NCBI GenBank assembly: GCA_000431015.1
Contig: HF986026.1
Span: forward strand, 1-14,368
DNA from: Alistipes sp. CAG:514
GTDB taxonomy: Bacteria; Bacteroidota; Bacteroidia; Bacteroidales; UBA932
DNA length: 14,368 nucleotides
Direction: 5' to 3'
Positions 13,906 to 14,368 of the stretch are shown here, piece by piece. Each line of letters begins with the position of its first letter. Position 1 is the first letter of the stretch. Made by a program: the position numbers and the translations under genes. The notes under the pieces were generated by a model. The model had not been told where the DNA came from and made no database searches. It worked only from the letters and a program-made list of their open reading frames with translations.

Positions 13906-13978
13906 GATTCGTTAGCTCAGTTGGTAGAGCACAACACTTTTAATGTTGGGGTCTCGGGTTCGAGCCCCGAACGGATCA
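13906..13978 (+). tRNA. tRNA-Lys (anticodon TTT)
   Basis: A complete 73-nt cloverleaf: acceptor GATTCGT/ACGGATC with one GU pair, D arm GTTAGCTCAGTTGGTAGAGC, anticodon stem CAACA/TGTTG with loop CTTTTAA giving TTT at 13939-13941, T arm TCGGG-TTCGAGC-CCCGA, discriminator A. CCA is not encoded. Confidence 0.96.
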
Positions 13979-14041
13979 CTAAAAGGAGCGACGCTTCTTT
14001 CCAGAGCAAAGGCCGTAAGGTGTAAAGCTCGAAAAATAAAT

Positions 14042-14114
14042 GCTTTGCTAGCTCAGTTGGTAGAGCAACTGACTCTTAATCAGTGGGTCTAGGGTTCGAG
14101 TCCCTAGCAGAGCA
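14042..14114 (+). tRNA. tRNA-Lys (anticodon CTT)
   Basis: A complete 73-nt cloverleaf: acceptor GCTTTGC/GCAGAGC with one GU pair, anticodon stem ACTGA/TCAGT with loop CTCTTAA giving CTT at 14075-14077, T arm TAGGG-TTCGAGT-CCCTA, discriminator A, no encoded CCA. It lies 63 bp after tRNA-Lys(TTT) and shares its transcript; the two together read AAA and AAG. Confidence 0.96.
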
Positions 14115-14115
14115 C

Positions 14116-14150
14116 AAAAAGAGGTCGACATAATAGTCGGTCTCTTTTTT
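14116..14150 (+). terminator. Intrinsic terminator of the tRNA-Lys operon
   Basis: A 14-bp stem (14116-14129 with 14136-14149, two GU pairs) with loop ATAATA ends in six T. It starts 2 nt after the second tRNA. Confidence 0.88.
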
Positions 14151-14368
14151 GTTCTCCACCCCGGATCCGCCCTTAGACCTATCCTGCCCCCTTTCAGCCA
14201 TTCCTGGGTTCACCCTTCTGTCGATCATGCTTCCCTTCAACCGATCATGGATCCACCAGTTAGATCGGGGACGGGTGACAGTGCGGCGTTCTTCGGGAAC
14301 GATAACGCCCTATCTCGTCGCCCAAAGGTGGGCTCATGTGCAAAACCCTGTGTTTGAGAAGTTGAAAA
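14151..14368. other. Gene-free stretch to the window edge
   Basis: No open frame or RNA gene is visible. GATCATG recurs 20 bp apart (14224 and 14244) with a third GATC another 20 bp on. A hairpin is present at about 14284-14308 (GGCGTT with AACGCC, or CGTTC-TTCGG-GAACG). It may be a piece of another intergenic repeat, but no second copy is in the window. Confidence 0.4.

Overview
The window looks like chromosomal DNA from a Bacteroidota bacterium, most likely order Bacteroidales. The evidence is Bacteroidetes-type promoters (TTTG, 19-20 nt spacer, TAnnTTTG) in front of several genes, a five-repeat DUF349 protein next to yidC, zinc-free type B ribosomal protein L31, and a GH95 fucosidase. No species can be named from the sequence alone.

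Layout: (1) 1-1350: a REP-associated tyrosine transposase (RAYT)-like gene sits between two stretches of the same 50-bp GTAC-phased repeat whose units form hairpins, so it looks like a REPtron. (2) 1434-6044, minus strand: a tight operon DUF349 protein > yidC > yggS. (3) 6137-7020, plus strand: trmD, a strong terminator, then a probable ~107-nt small RNA with its own promoter and terminator. (4) 7050-7769: a 51-bp tandem repeat, tRNA-Glu(CTC) and rpmE2 (L31), the last two on the minus strand, each with a good promoter and a terminator. (5) 7858-8262: two adjacent copies of a ~150-160-bp palindromic element and an 11/21-bp satellite. (6) 8345-10804: a secreted GH95 alpha-L-fucosidase. (7) 10866-11170: a gene-free, GC-rich block closed by a perfect 12-bp inverted repeat, probably a minus-strand structured RNA. 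(8) 11309-13816: manC (GDP-mannose synthesis), a third copy of the palindromic element in inverted orientation, and a GT-B glycosyltransferase with an in-frame repeat insertion. (9) 13906-14150: tRNA-Lys(TTT), tRNA-Lys(CTT) and a terminator. The last ~220 bp hold no gene I can see.

Most genes are housekeeping: membrane protein insertion, PLP homeostasis, tRNA modification, translation. GH95 removes fucose-like sugars outside the cytoplasm, and manC with the glycosyltransferase makes and may use nucleotide sugars, but no SusC/SusD pair is present, so this is not a complete polysaccharide utilization locus. The most unusual content is between the genes: the 160-bp palindromic family with a conserved apical core, the 305-bp structured block, the RAYT/GTAC repeat array and the in-gene repeat of the glycosyltransferase.
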